Shown: positions 36,147-49,750 of the stretch, piece after piece
How positions within the stretch are numbered: the stretch's first letter is position 1
Layout of the letters: every line of letters begins with the position of its first letter
NCBI GenBank assembly: GCA_003999685.1
Contig: CP021220.1
Location: 3,472,001 to 3,536,000, forward strand
Reading direction: 5' to 3'
DNA: 64,000 nt
From: Taiwanofungus camphoratus
Taxonomy: Eukaryota > Basidiomycota > Agaricomycetes > Polyporales > Taiwanofungaceae
Translations under genes and position numbers: made by a program
The notes under the pieces: generated by a model
Databases searched by the model: none
What the model was told of the DNA's origin: nothing
What the model saw: only the letters and a program-made list of their open reading frames with translations

Positions 36147-37665
36147 CTACGGCGCGGGAGGATTGACAGTGACTTCTGTACTAGGTGTTCCCTGAGCACT
36201 ACTCCTTTTCTTGGACATCTGAGTAGATACACTCTCCGGGACAATGGAGGCTGAACGCGAAGGAGGTACAGTGGCAGTACCTGCATCTGTTTTTGCCGCT
36301 TTCGATTTCGCAGATTGTTTGCCCGACGTACTGCCAGATATTGAAGAGGTGAGGCTTTTCGGTAAAGTGACCCCTGCAGCAGTAGAGGCAGCTGCCGATG
36401 CGCTTTCTCGCTCGGCTGCAGTCTGAGCTGCCTGGATAAGAGCTTGAGAAGCAGCAGCAGCAGCCGACGCAAACTCAGACCCCTTCTCGCCGACCCAAGT
36501 GCGGGCAAACCATCGTCCACCAGCAATGCCTCGTATCTCTCTATTCACTTGCCGCCAGCGCCGCACCTGCTTGCCACTCTTGTCAAGGGGTATCACAGGT
36601 GCAAATCCAGTGCCTATCTTGGGAGGTGGTTGAACCGGGAAAGGCTTCGACGGAAGAGGGTATACAGGGAGAGGGACGCCTTCGAGGGCATCATCCTCCG
36701 TCATAGCTGATACTGTTGGGGCCATAACAACATCAGGTTCAGGTGTTCGCTCATCCTGAGGTAAGGGCGACGAGGCCGCAGTGCCCACATAAGCTAAGAG
36801 ACGCTGGCAATCAACTTGAGATTCAGAGAACAGTATGATGCCAGATACCTTCACTAATGCTCTCTGCGTCGTCACGGTGAGGAATCACAACTGCTTTAAC
36901 TGTCCTAAAGATAAAGTTGGTCACAAAGCGACTTAAGGCGAACTGACAAGTGTACTTCGAAGGCTTTTTTCTAATGGCCCTCTGCGCTGTAACTCCCTTG
37001 GCAGGAGCCGCCCTCTTCTTTGCAAGGGGAGGGGGTGCGGGTGCGCTGCTCCCCGCCATAGGAGCATCCCATACTTCACCTTGTAGGCCTGTAGCCGCTG
37101 GGATGGAGTCTGCTGAATTGACTTCAAACCATGTCATGTTTGGCCCGAGATCTTGCGCACCAGCTCGTCCACTACTTTTTCGTTTACCACCTCTTCCTCT
37201 GCCCTGACCTCGCTTGGCAGGCGAGCCTCGGCTGCTAACGGTAGTAAGGGGTGGAATGACCGCCGTGGGCTTTAGGTCCTCATCGTCATCGTCAATGAGC
37301 TGATCCTCTTCATCCTCATCCTCATCTTCGTCGTCACTCTCAGCATGCGTCTGCTTCTGTGAAGCAGAACTTGCCAAAGAGCCCGAACGCTTGCCCTCGT
37401 TGACAAGCAGTTTCACCCTGAATTTTGACGTTCGAGCCGGCGTCGGTTGCGGCTCGGGCGTTTCTTCTTCTCGCAGGGTAGAAATCTGGGGAGCGTCCAT
37501 CTCGACGTCGTCGTTCATGTTGTAAAAGTGTATGTTACTGCGGACTAGCGGTTCGCTTCGAGCGTCGGGTGATGGATCGTAAGTAATCCAGGGGGAAACG
37601 CGAAACATATCCTGCGTGTCAGCGTAACCGACTACCGGCCCCGGGCGTGGCGATGGGACGCTCAT
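36147..37665 (-). CDS. Probable INO80 chromatin-remodelling complex subunit Ies4
   Basis: The first exon runs from ATG 37665 (MSVPSPRPGPVVGYADTQD), through FRVKLLVNEGKRS, a run of Asp/Glu (EDEDEEDQLIDDDDEDL) and a basic GQGRGRGGKRK stretch, to RKKPSK. Two introns then join to TVKAVVIPHRDDAESISE and to AYVGTAASSPLPQDE. The conserved part is PPKIGTGFAPVIPLDKSG followed by RRWRQVNREIRGIAGGRWF, which resembles the Ies4 motif of a Gly-rich lead, a hydrophobic-LD(R/K)-(T/S)GK core and R(R/K)W. The end is a low-complexity Ala/Ser-rich tail with stop at 36147-36149. Length is about 470 residues, much longer than yeast Ies4 (116). INO80 slides and edits nucleosomes in the nucleus. The assignment rests on the short motif, so a different nuclear protein is possible. 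Confidence 0.55.
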
Positions 37666-38495
37666 GTGGACAGTGGCGCGATTCGATGGATGCAGACCGC
37701 CAAGAAGGCATACAACTTCTAACTGAACTAGTTGTATATTGCATTCTGCACATCTATGTAATCGTGAAGCTGCTCATTCGCGCACAAAAAGAATACATAG
37801 TACAACTGGACATCTCAGGTAGATAAGTGCAGCAGCTCATTACAATCTGAGACCAAAAGAGAAAGTGAGGTGCACCGGATCCAGTCAGGGTGCAGCCAAT
37901 TGTCAACGAGACCCCTGTTGTACTGAGCTAGCAACGCGTGGACAATTGCAAATACCAAGCAGCTATCAAGCCTACTAACGCCGTTATCAATGGCAGAATG
38001 CCTTTGCAAGCGTGAGTCAATACAGATTTCGGAGACCAGAAGCGTAGGCGATATGTAATCGTTACTGAATTGTTCGTGCGCTGTCGACCTCGCAGCGTGC
38101 GAAGATGGGAATGAAAGCGATGTTTGCTCTAGATGAGCGCCAGAAACGCAAAGTGTTGGCCCAGCCTTTGTAAGAGACGGCCAGTGATTGTCGCGATTTG
38201 ACTTACAAGTAATAAATCAACCAAATATTTGGAGAGGAACTTCAGACCGCCAAAGAGCATCACGTGAGGACCAGTTACGTAAGCATCTTCCTGAAGTTCC
38301 CGCGAGTTACAGCACACGCCAAAAACATAACTTTCGGTACTGCGTACTGGTCGGTGGTCTCGTCTGGTAAGACACTCTTTGCAATGCCCCCGGGTGATGT
38401 CAAATCCTGCAAACTTCGTTAATCTGTCATGTTTTCGTAGGTTATCCCGCGAACAGTCACTAAAGTACAGTGGTCGGGGACAGGCGGACAAATCC
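37666..38495. other. Divergent intergenic region
   Basis: This lies between the Ies4-like gene (-) and ATP synthase subunit e (+). A short plus-strand frame (about 38104-38170) and minus-strand frames around 38.1-38.5 kb have no recognisable domain. Both promoters should be here. Confidence 0.4.
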
Positions 38496-38927
38496 ATGGC
38501 TTCCTCAACAGTCAATGTAAGTCATCGTGTTTACGGTCCCCCTATACATGCTAAAGGTCTGTTCGCCACAGGTCGTCCGGTATACTGCCCTGCTGACCGG
38601 TGTTTTCTATGGCATCGCACACCGTCGAACACTTCAGAAGGCATACAACGAGGAAAAACAGCATCATGCCGTCCATGAACGCGAGCATTTGATTGCACAA
38701 GCGAAGGAGGCGTGGAAGAAGAAGCAGGAGGGTGCCAAGGATGGTGGTGAGCCTATATTTCTCTGACAAGCCAGAACTATTCCTGTTGGATTTGTCTTGA
38801 ATGACTGCATCAATGCCGACCTTTGCTGCAAGATACTGACCATATATCACCCACAGTTATTACGGATCCTGAAGACCCTAGATTTGACCTAGAAAAGCTG
38901 ATTGCGAAGTGGGAAAGCGAGTCGTAA
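38496..38927 (+). CDS. TIM11: Mitochondrial F1Fo ATP synthase subunit e
   Basis: This small inner-membrane subunit (yeast Atp21/Tim11) promotes ATP synthase dimers and crista shape. Exon 1 encodes MASSTVN. After a GTAAGT intron comes VVRYTALLTGVFYGIAHRRT, the single transmembrane helix, where the family GxxxG dimer motif would lie; here GVFYG is seen. A coiled-coil region (EKQHHAVHEREHLIAQAKEA) follows, then WKKKQEGAKDG. A second intron leads to the last exon, VITDPEDPRFDLEKLIAKWE, and stop TAA 38925-38927. Length is about 88 residues, as expected. The gene sits between chromatin genes and shows no operon-like link. Confidence 0.92.
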
Positions 38928-39302
38928 TAAATTGGACATATCGTTACCCCATTTACTCTTTCGATCTAGAAGGTGTTACCCTGTTGACATTTTGATGAGA
39001 GGCGTTCAAAGACCGTTCATACGTCGCTATGACGCCCGAGAGTGAAATTCTACGCAAGGTCCTCCGTTTGTTCGGCCTTTGGTGAGGTTCACACAAAGTG
39101 ATAGCGTGACGAAGGGAGGTGTCACACCAATCGGGACGCGTTCCGTAACGTTACAACATGAACGCGTCGCGCCGAAAGCCTGGTCTTAGCTCAGGGTTTT
39201 ATTCGACCTTGTACATAAGTAGTCGCCCGACGCTACTGCGCCGCGCGACACGCCCTCTGGACACTCATTTACAATTTATCGCTCACTGCCAAATCCGCTA
39301 TC
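38928..39302. other. Intergenic, promoter of the RBBP4-type gene
   Basis: The 375 bp between genes in the same direction. No gene or clear motif was seen. Confidence 0.4.
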
Positions 39303-41223
<1,921 letters not shown>

Positions 41224-41423
41224 TGGCATGATGCAACCCAGCACAAATTGAGTGGATATATGAGGGGAAATGCAGGAAGGAACAATGTATAGTCAAAGCG
41301 ATGTCTGTTGTACAACCCGCGCGTTCGAGCGTTTGCGTCTGATATCTGAAGATGCCCTCTCCTATAGACAATCAAAGGAACAGTAATCTCATGAGTTCCA
41401 GGATGACTAGCAAGCGACATTAG

Positions 41424-41627
41424 CTAATTTCGTGTGAAGCCTTGTACATGGACAATAGACACCGCACCTCCACCGACGACGACAAAAATGATCGCTCCCA
41501 ATGCCCAAAGACTGATGGGAGCCCGCTTTGACATCAATTGCTGACGAGAAGGCTTGGTGGGTTTCTTCCCCGCACGCGCCTTCTCTGCGAATTGCGCATT
41601 CCGGTGACGCAATTCAAATTCAGTTGG
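41424..41627 (-). CDS. YSY6: RAMP4/Ysy6-type ER membrane protein (first exon not resolved)
   Basis: RAMP4 (SERP1) is a tail-anchored protein at the Sec61 translocon that stabilises new membrane proteins under stress. The exon reads PTEFELRHRNAQFAEKARAG, then KKPTKPSRQQLMSKRAPIS, a transmembrane helix LWALGAIIFVVVGGGAV and a short lumenal end HVQGFTRN. This is the family layout, at about 68 residues. A good acceptor (GCTCTACAG) lies just before PTEF. An ATG lies upstream at about 41697 (ATGGCACGT), but its only GT donor does not join in phase, so the first coding exon is uncertain. The gene is tail to tail with the RBBP4-type gene and head to head with BMT5 over about 250 bp. Confidence 0.85.
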   Translation of the reverse strand, partial: PTEFELRHRNAQFAEKARAGKKPTKPSRQQLMSKRAPISLWALGAIIFVVVGGGAVSIVHVQGFTRN

Positions 41628-41883
41628 CTGTAGAGCATCAAGAATATCTCAGCACCGTATAGTCTAATAAAGCAACAGACGTGCCATGTTTTAATGATAC
41701 AGTGGCGGTAGCAGAAGTAAGGAGCGACTGGGTCTCTTTCAGATCAATGTATAATGCGATTATAGCAGGACGTGTCAGTTGCCTTCCGCTGCGCCACGAT
41801 CGACAAGTTTACGCATGTATTGCTCTATGTGCCAAAGGCTTCTGTTCCAAACAACCATCTGATCCTGCAAACTCAAGTCGGTC
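41628..41883. promoter_or_regulatory. Short divergent region between YSY6 and BMT5
   Basis: About 250 bp must hold the first YSY6 exon and the promoters of both genes. The pairing links a translocon-associated protein and a ribosomal RNA methyltransferase. Shared regulation is plausible but is inference. Confidence 0.4.
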
Positions 41884-42953
41884 ATGGCGAAGGGAGGCTC
41901 CAGCAAGAAAACATCCTTGAAAGCTGCGCTGTCCTCGCAGCAGTCAAGGTTGAAGAAAAAGCAAGAATCTGCTCAGGCGGCTCAGTTCGGGGAAAGAGTG
42001 AGGAAAAACACTCAGTCAAAGGGGAAAGGGAAAGCGGCTCACCCTCGACCTACGATTCCATTCAACCCAACCGATCACATACTTTTGATTGGCGAAGGAA
42101 ATTTCTCCTTCGCTCGTGCGCTGATTCTCTACCCGCCTGTATCCTTGGAGTATCTTCCCCCTGAGAATGTGACTGCTACATCATATGATAGCGAGGAGGA
42201 ATGCTTCAAAAAATACCCCGATGCTGCTGATATAGTCTCGGCTCTGCGCGCTAAGAGTGTAGAGATTGTATTCGGAGTAGATGCAACCAAACTCGAGAAG
42301 TGTGCTACCTTGAAAGGGAGAAAATGGGACAAGATAGTCTGGAACTTCCCTCATGCCGGTGTGTCATGATTCATGCTGTCGCCTAACTTCACTTAAATGG
42401 GTGTTACAATTTAGGGAAAGGAATCACAGACCAAGACAGAAATATTCTGTCTAATCAGCTTCTCATATTAGGGTTTCTCCGTTCAGCTGCAAGCTTCCTA
42501 GCTACTGGTACTATACCATCAGTGATGCCTTCTCGTAAACGCCAACAAGGAGAAGACGATGACGACGGCGACGACGACGCAGAAAGTGCAACAGAAGGAC
42601 ATTCAAATATGGATGGCACGAGCAATGGCTCTGTCAAGACAAGGGGGACCGTGCTGATCACATTGCGCAATGTTCTCCCATATACCTTATGGTAGGTGTC
42701 CCGACCTTCCTCTCATTGCGGGAACTTACGCCATTGAAGGGATGTCCCGAAACTGGCCAAAAATCCTCCGTGTGCACCTGGAGGCGGAAAGCCCAACCTT
42801 CCTTACATCCAGCTGCGTTCCTTTGTATTTCATAGACATCAGTGGAAGGGTTATGAACATCGGATGACTAAAGGTGAGAGAGCATACGGTCAGGGGAGAA
42901 CTGGCGAAGGAGGAGAGGATCGGACATGGGAGTTTTGTCTCAAAAGTTCATAG
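41884..42953 (+). CDS. BMT5: 25S rRNA (uridine-N3)-methyltransferase Bmt5
   Basis: Bmt5 makes m3U in the large-subunit rRNA (U2634 in yeast), in the nucleolus. ATG 41884 opens a basic N-terminus (MAKGGSSKKTSLKAALSS) that suits nucleolar targeting. The DUF2431 Rossmann domain follows: DHILLIGEGNFSFARAL (SAM loop), ENVTATSYDSEEECFKKYP, VEIVFGVDATKL, KWDKIVWNFPHAGKGI and NILSNQLLILGFLRSAASFL. An acidic insert (QQGEDDDDGDDDAESATE) precedes GTVLITLRNVLPYTLWDVPKL. The end has FVFHRHQWKGYEHRMTKGE and stop TAG 42951-42953. Two introns, after FPHA and inside the Trp codon of YTLW, are both in phase. Length is about 320 residues, near the yeast protein. Confidence 0.93.
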
Positions 42954-43173
42954 TCTGTCCTAACAGAATGATGTCTTTCCATTCGTATATCTAGTTTTTT
43001 TCAATCCTGAAATAATGATACTGTACCATCAGTTAAGAGCAGCCTATAGGACCTTAACCCTATATAGCAATGGCTTCCCCGCATTTGTGATCGAATACGA
43101 TCAGCGGCACTTAACGCCATCACTAACCACCGACTTCGAGGTCCTCGTCACTGGCTTCTGCCTTAAGTTCAGT

Positions 43174-44414
43174 ATGGTGAAGAGAAACCCGAATGGACTT
43201 AATCCACCCACTCACTCTAATGAGGTCCTCATCGATTTCCCTCAAGAGCATGTTATGCTATTGACGTTCAACCGTCCCAAGTCACTCAATGCGATGACAC
43301 CCACTATGAAAGAAGACATTAACAACGTGCTAACCTGGTTTGACAATGAACCTACCTTGTGGTGTGTATTCATGTTATGTGATTGGTGCCTTTATCTGAA
43401 ATGTCGAGCAGGGTGGTCATTATCACCGGCGAAGGGCGTGTATTTTGCGCAGGTGCTGACCTCCTCGCGTGAGTGTGGACATAATAAGACAATCGAACTC
43501 TTGGCACTCACTTTTGATTGTGGTTTTGACAGATGGAATATCCGTAGGCGAGATGATACCAAGGATGAAGGTCAAGATACCATAGCCGATGCGGACGGCT
43601 TCGGGGCCATATCTCGCCGGTTTAACTCATCCAAACCCATGATCGCAGCTGTCAATGGCAGCGCGTATGGCGGTGGCGTGGAGATCATATTGAACTGCGA
43701 TCTGGTTGTTGCCAGCGAGGATTCCACGTTCGCCCTACCTGAAGTCAAGCGGGGTGTTGTTGCTGTGGCTGGTGGTTTGTGACCTGAACTGTCCCGCTTG
43801 GATGGAAATTCAGTATTGAATCTAGGAATGCCCAGATTGGCTAGGATTGCCGGCCATCAGGTAATATGACCCGTGCTATCTCTACGATATCTGTCTAACA
43901 GATATTCTGACGGAGCTTGCGAGCGAGATGCTGCTGCTTGGCAAAAACATAACCGCGAAAGACGCAGCCACTCGCTTTGGCTTGTGAGTGACCGCCCCCT
44001 CATGAACGACGCTATGCAGTCTAACCCGAGGATCGAGCGTAAACAAGGTGGTCCCCAAGCCTCACGTACTTCCAACGGCTCTGGCATGGGCGGCGGAAAT
44101 CAGCTACAACTCGCCTGACTCTGTGCAGAGCACGAAACGTGCATTGCTCCTGAGCAACAGACATGGTAGTGTGGAGGAGGCCCTTTCCGCGCACTTGCGG
44201 TCTAAGGAAAGTATACGACACTACCGAAGTGCGAATATGAAGGTAAGTAGTTCTTCCACGTGTAAATCATCTCCCCCGTGGATACTGACATCAATACAGG
44301 AGGGACTCCAGGCATTTTCTGAGGTGCGTATGGACCGCAGTGTCGTAATGAGTCCTATAATGATGTGATTGTCAGAGGCGTAAACCCGTGTGGTCCAACC
44401 CAGCGAAGTTGTGA
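43174..44414 (+). CDS. Enoyl-CoA hydratase/isomerase with peroxisomal AKL tail
   Basis: A crotonase-fold enzyme of about 285 residues. The start chosen is ATG 43174 (MVKRNPNGLNPP); the frame is open for 53 codons upstream but without family similarity. The fold motifs are VMLLTFNRPKSLNAMT, VVIITGEGRVFCAGADLLAW (oxyanion-hole loop), KPMIAAVNGSAYGGGVEI, LNCDLVVASEDSTFALPEVK and GVVAVAGGMPRLARIAG. The family glycine-rich AYGGG and the Glu of LPEVK are seen. The C-terminal helix is TKRALLLSNRHGSVEEAL. The last exon encodes RRKPVWSNPAKL, and AKL is a usable PTS1. Substrate could be a straight or branched enoyl-CoA in beta-oxidation; hydratase and isomerase members cannot be separated by eye. About seven short introns fit in phase. 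Confidence 0.88.
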
Positions 44415-44939
44415 AACTGTCTGTTTCATTTTGTCAGCAGACGGGTTGCCAAGGTCTTTTACCAACCTAAAGAACCACCATGCAGTTCATTTCACGATCG
44501 CCTCCTTCGGTTGTTAGCTGACATCATGAATCGCGTTTGCCATGCCTGAGTCATTGTTGTCAACCTGACTCTTGCGGATGCAGACTCAAATACTGGTAAA
44601 GGTAGTCAATAAAGGCTTGCACACACAACCTAGGTATGCTTCCGTATATGTTGATCTTCTGGGAAGTGTTCCGTAGGATAGTCTTTGTAATGTAGTATCC
44701 CGAAACTGTCAACGAACTTCTAGGTCATTATAGGATGAGTGATATGTGTACTCTGCAACTGTGAGATTCAGGGATTACTGTAGTAATAGTATCCTATCGT
44801 ACAACAAGGTTACAGTATCTCTCCAGGAATCAATAAGTAACATTGCCAGAAGGACATGGCTGAGGCGGGCACGAGTTGAGGATCTCAGATTCGAGTTCTC
44901 GCAGACGTCCTCGGCAGTCACGTGCATACTTTTTCTCTC
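44415..44939. other. Intergenic, promoter of ATP23
   Basis: The 525 bp between two genes in the same direction. Nothing recognisable beyond flanking sequence. Confidence 0.4.
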
Positions 44940-45903
44940 ATGGACAGCGACAGCACTCCCACTACTGGGATCTCTGACCAGGACGCATCTACGTTTAAAC
45001 AATGGCGTCGCAGATTCGTCCTCATGACGGGACTCGGAGGGACACCTGAGGAGCGGGCAGCAGACCTAGAGCGTCATCATGGTCAAACATGCGAAAGATG
45101 GAAGAGAGAGCTAATGAACTACAGTCAGTTTGGTCTCCCTCAGGCAATTCATCAGTCCGTTCCTTCTTATGTCATTTCGCAATGACGACACTTATGGACA
45201 TGAACAATTCTCGCTTGTAATTACCCAGGTCCAGCTGTTGTCTTCATGCTCAAACATCTCAAGTTGTCTGGGTGCTCTGTGTCGTCGAAGGATATCATCT
45301 GCTCTCCATGCGACTATACACGGGCAGGTGGATTCAGTCCTGAGGCAGGAGCTGTTGTTCTGTGCCAAGGGAGGTTCTTCAGCAAAAGTCACATGGAGGA
45401 TACTCTCATGCATGAGCTGGTGCATATGTACGATCACGCGAAATTCAAAGTCGACTGGAACGACCTGCGGCACCATGCATGCAGTGAGGTGAGCTTGGGC
45501 CTTGCTGTTGCTTACATGTTACTTCTATCTGATCTTTATTTCCCACCACGAAGATCCGCGCAAACAGCCTAAGCGGCGACTGCAGGTGGACTCGTGAGCT
45601 CAGAAGAGGCTTCGTAGCGTTCTCAAAGCAGCATCAGGTGAGTCACAAAACGCTAATTGTGCCAGTTATCATGTCGCCTGTTTACATATTTTTGGTACTC
45701 AGGCTTGCATCCGCCGGCGTGCCATACTGTCTGTCCGTGCAAACCCGGCGTGTCCAGACGAAGCCGCTGCGGAGCGCGCCGTCAATGAGGTTTGGGAGAG
45801 CTGTTTCAATGATACGAGGCCCTTTGACGAGGTCCGTGAGGACCTACCGTTTATGGATGTCTTCCGCGACTAATTACGCCCCCTTTGCTTACAGATATAT
45901 TAA
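44940..45903 (+). CDS. ATP23: Mitochondrial inner-membrane metalloprotease Atp23
   Basis: Atp23 processes Atp6 and helps assemble Fo, and also degrades intermembrane-space proteins. ATG 44940 gives [20 protein letters not shown], then [18 protein letters not shown]. The Cys-rich part has [20 protein letters not shown] and [11 protein letters not shown]. The zinc motif is [16 protein letters not shown] (HELVH, catalytic Glu). Then come [40 protein letters not shown] and [19 protein letters not shown] final intron (45835-45894) leaves a last coding exon of three codons, IY and TAA, giving the family ending FDEIY. If that intron were retained, the frame would end at 45873 instead. Length is about 220 residues. 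Four introns are in phase. Confidence 0.92.
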
Positions 45904-46450
45904 AAATTGGCTAATTACGACTGAGCTCATTTTTCACTGATGCCGATTGTCTTCCCGGTCCTGGCGGCGTGACGCCGATGGCATGAGAAGAGCGGCATTG
46001 ACATCGACAGCATGGAACCGGGCTATCTCACCCCGTGTGATTGTCAGCCTCGAGCGCCTCGGCTGCTCTGGGTTCATACTTGAGCGATGGTCACAGTCCA
46101 TAGAGTCGTTCCTCTTAGATGAACTTGAAGTATATTACCGGTAGTACATAGTGGAACAGGTGTCTCGTGTAGCCATGTGCGAAAATGGATCGAAAACGGA
46201 GGGGAAGCCCGTGTGATCTTTCGCGAACATCAACGGCAGAATTAGTGCTGCCGTGAAACGCCGAATGGCGGTCTGCTGAGTGGGCTCGAAGGTTCTCGGT
46301 AGCCTCGTGGGAAATGAAGTTCGCGTGCCGACTACAAAAGGCGGGGGCCTTAGTTCGCCTTCCTCGTGCAACGTTCACTTGTTCGCCTCCTAACTTCCAC
46401 TTCTCGTCGCCGGACTCAGCCTCTTCAAAAGTACTCCTTACTTTCCCAGT
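45904..46450. other. Intergenic, promoter of the Kre9-like gene
   Basis: The 547 bp contains only short frames without domains on both strands. No clear TATA box was seen. Confidence 0.4.
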
Positions 46451-47304
46451 ATGTTCTTGAAGATCAGGTTTGTCATCCTGGCTTTACTGGCAGGTAGACA
46501 GTTACAGCTGATGATCAATGCAGCGCTCTCGCAGCCCTTATTCCGTTTGCGTCCGCCGCCATCCAGCTGACGACGCCGACCGACTGGGCAAGTGGTGCAA
46601 GTGCCAATGTTAGCTGGACCGCGTCTCCTCAGGATCCCTACTTCTCTTTCGAGCTCGTGAATGCCGACATCTTCCACAACTCCTTTGGTATTGCAAACAA
46701 CGTGAATCCTACCCTTGGCTTCCTCACTTTGACTCTGCCCATCGTACCTTCGGGGTATGTATTCTGCATCTTCATCCCTACGTTTTGGTGTTCATGTGTG
46801 CCGTCTGGTAGACCTGGGTATACCTTGCAGGCAGTCAACGTATCGTGAGTATTCATCATCTTTTCTTATCTGTATCATTCGTCTCATGTATTTTTCCGCT
46901 GCAGCAACATCAACGATATTTTTGCGCAGACTCCTAATTTCAATGTTGATCCCACACCTGCAACGGTTTCGGCATCGTCGTCTTCTGTTGGATCCAGCAG
47001 TGCCAGCCTCCCGTACGGATTGTTTTGTACCTGGCATGTTTACGTTTCTGACGTACCTGTTTCACGTAGTTCGGGCTCTACCACCTCGGGTGTTTCATCT
47101 TCAAGCGCTGCTTCCTCAAGTGCGTCGAGTGCCGCTTCTACTAGCTCAGCGCCTTCCTCTGCTGGAACATCTTCTGCGCCTTCTCCCACCGTGAGCACCT
47201 TCAACGGTAGCAACACGAGTGGTGCTGCTGGTATCTTTGGCAGCATTGGTTCATGGGCCTTAGTGGCGATTGGTGCTGTAGCTGGGGCAGTTGTTGCTCT
47301 TTAA
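46451..47304 (+). CDS. Kre9/Knh1-like N-terminal domain protein, probably GPI-anchored
   Basis: A signal peptide (MFLKIRFVILALLA, continued after the first intron as LIPFASA) precedes a Kre9/Knh1-type beta-sandwich: IQLTTPTDWASGASANVSW, PYFSFELVNADIFHNSFGIA, NPTLGFLTLTLPIVPSG, YTLQAVNVSNINDIFAQTP and NFNVDP. The rest is a Ser/Thr/Ala-rich stalk suited to O-glycosylation. It ends in SNTSGAAGIFG and a hydrophobic tail (WALVAIGAVAGAVVAL), which fits a GPI-anchor signal. Four introns are supported in phase. Length is about 230 residues. Proteins with this domain are common at the cell surface of basidiomycetes; a role in cell-wall glucan is inferred from Kre9 and not shown here. Confidence 0.85.
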
Positions 47305-49750
47305 AAGGAGATGTGTCAATATGGACTATCCTCGCGTTTGCGTTTGGACCTGTGGGTTCTTGGTACTCAGTACTTTTCTTGTAATGGTGTCGTCTCACGG
47401 ACAGCACGGACGTTTGAACTTTCAGTTGGGACTTGCACATCATCTTGTTACGAACTGTTTATGACTGTCTCATGCCACCCACCAATTGCATTAGCTTGCC
47501 ACTCATTCAATTTGTTTTGATTCATTAGTCGTACAATCCTGGGTTTGGGTAATGGTCAGTCCGTTTCGATGTATCTGCTGTTCCATGTGAGAACCTGCCT
47601 TGGAAGGCGAATGGTACAGCGATGGTAGGTATTGTTGCGCAAGCAAGAACCTTCGGGAACCGAGAGCAGTCCCGAAGAAAGTCAAGCGATCATTATGAAT
47701 GAATGGACGACGCACAATTTGGGCCCACGAAAATTTTTTAATGTTGCCCCACGCTTACGGCTGACAGTCGATCGGTATTGCATTTTGTGAGGAATGAAGA
47801 CCAAGGAGAACGGCCACCAGCCGTTTCCGCATAGTGACGCAGAAACCCTTCCACCCTTCGTAGTCCCATTGGCATTAATTTCTCTGCATTCACAACCATT
47901 TATCGTAGGGAGAACACGGGTTCCAGTTCGCGCAGGCTAAGACGATTGACCATACAGTGGAGGGAGGCCACTCTAACAGTGGGAACATGTATGCAAGCCC
48001 CCCGCTGCCTGAGGGCCATGAGCTAGAGGTCTTCATGCACAAGGATGGCAATGCCTGTAATCCATATGTATGTTGTGTTCTGCCACACACATGTAACGGG
48101 ATTGAAGCTGGGAGCCCAATAGGGCTTGTCAACATGCAGAGAAAAGTCAGGCAAATGATACGAGCTCCATGTATTCGAAATAGAGACAAGGGGACGTGCC
48201 AAGCCAGAGCTTCTGCAAGAATGCAAATACAATGAATAGTTGCTTAGCAGATGTTCGCAAGAGAACGGTAAAATTACACGATTTCCATGATGCGGTCGGC
48301 ACGATCCACTGATAGTGGACTGAGCCTGTTTTGGGGATGTCTAGGTTTGGTCCGATGTATTTATGGGACAAGGGAAAGAGAATGAGGGCATCTATCCGGC
48401 TGTGTCAGCCAACACTGGGCTTTCTGGAAGAATTTCAAGTGGTACCCCCGCCTGGAGCATTGCCGTCCATAATCGCCATCGGAGTATACGAACAACAGAC
48501 TGCACAACAACTCAGCACTGCCCGACTTGATATGGGCAGGATGGCTAGTAGGATGTAGCGACGCTTTGTAGTACACCGCTGCAACTTCCACATTAACCGA
48601 GGCGGTGACAGCTTACCTTCCGAACAACTCGCGGAACAACTTCTGACAGTAACTGACATGTTCGCAGGCTTTTTAACACTGGTTAATATACATGGCAATC
48701 ATCGGCATGCAATTATTCGCCATCCCTCGCACGCGTGGGACCTCTGAAAGGAAAGAAGCCTTCAGATGGTGGAAGTAAAGATGGCATCCTCATGGGTATG
48801 TGAGAGAATCAAATGACGCTTCTCAGACCTGCATAAGGAGCAGACAGCCACAGGATCTGGTTAAGACATCTCTGCAAGCAACGAAGGAATATCTGATTTC
48901 GGCAGATCCGAGGTGCAGAGGGTATGGAGGACATCGATGGGAAAGAGATGCGGCTTTGGGACGATAAACCGACTGTCGAACCGAGAAGGGCGGGTCATGT
49001 GCGAAACACAGATGTTGGAGGAGGGTGACATTGACATGAAACGGCATCAATCGAAAAGATGGCGGCGACAGGTCGGATAGAAAATCGCGACTAATGGACA
49101 AGCGCAGGGAGAATGTATTGAGTGGTCGGGTGGATGTGATAGTCTCACCAACATTGAGTAACACCACTTGCGAGAACGGGTGATGAATATTCGATAAATC
49201 ATCAATCATTCATTAACACAGGTTTCGCGGAGATACAAAGCACTGTCTCTGATGAAATTGAGAAAGCGGTATGCAGGTGATATCAGCAACACAGAGTACA
49301 CACAGAGTAGTGCGAGTGTGATGCCCATGTCAAAGGCGCTGTTACGCGTCGACATTGCTCCCAGGGAAAGTACTTAGACGTTGAGTATACATTTGCGAGG
49401 ATCGTGATCGGGAATTATCGCGATAACGTGACCTGGAGATTCCGGGAGCTGGCAAGGGTCTGGCCAACACTGATCAATTACAGCAATCAGTTTGTTTCGC
49501 TCCTTGCGAGTCGTTGCAACTCCGGTTCTCCTCAATCTTCAAGTTCGGCAGGTATTCCAGAGCTCCCACCACCAAAGCACGCTCATTGCCCCCGCTATCG
49601 AGCTCTGGAAAGCGTATTAATCCTGCATAGTAATTAGCAACCGCTGTGAGTCGTAATTATCATTCAAGGCTGGGCTCGGTTGTCTCATCTGTGTGTCAGA
49701 CCAATGGTGACAGTGTAGATCCTCTCATTCGTCAACTCTTGTCTTTCTCT
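47305..49750. other. Gene-poor 2.4-kb tract
   Basis: I found no recognisable gene. Several minus-strand frames (for example 47890-48189, 48435-48698, 48823-49209) and plus-strand frames are open but have no domain and no consistent splice pattern. The frame leading into the next gene is open from 49646 but starts at a GTG, not an ATG. The right end should hold the promoter of the Ser/Pro-rich protein gene. Confidence 0.4.
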
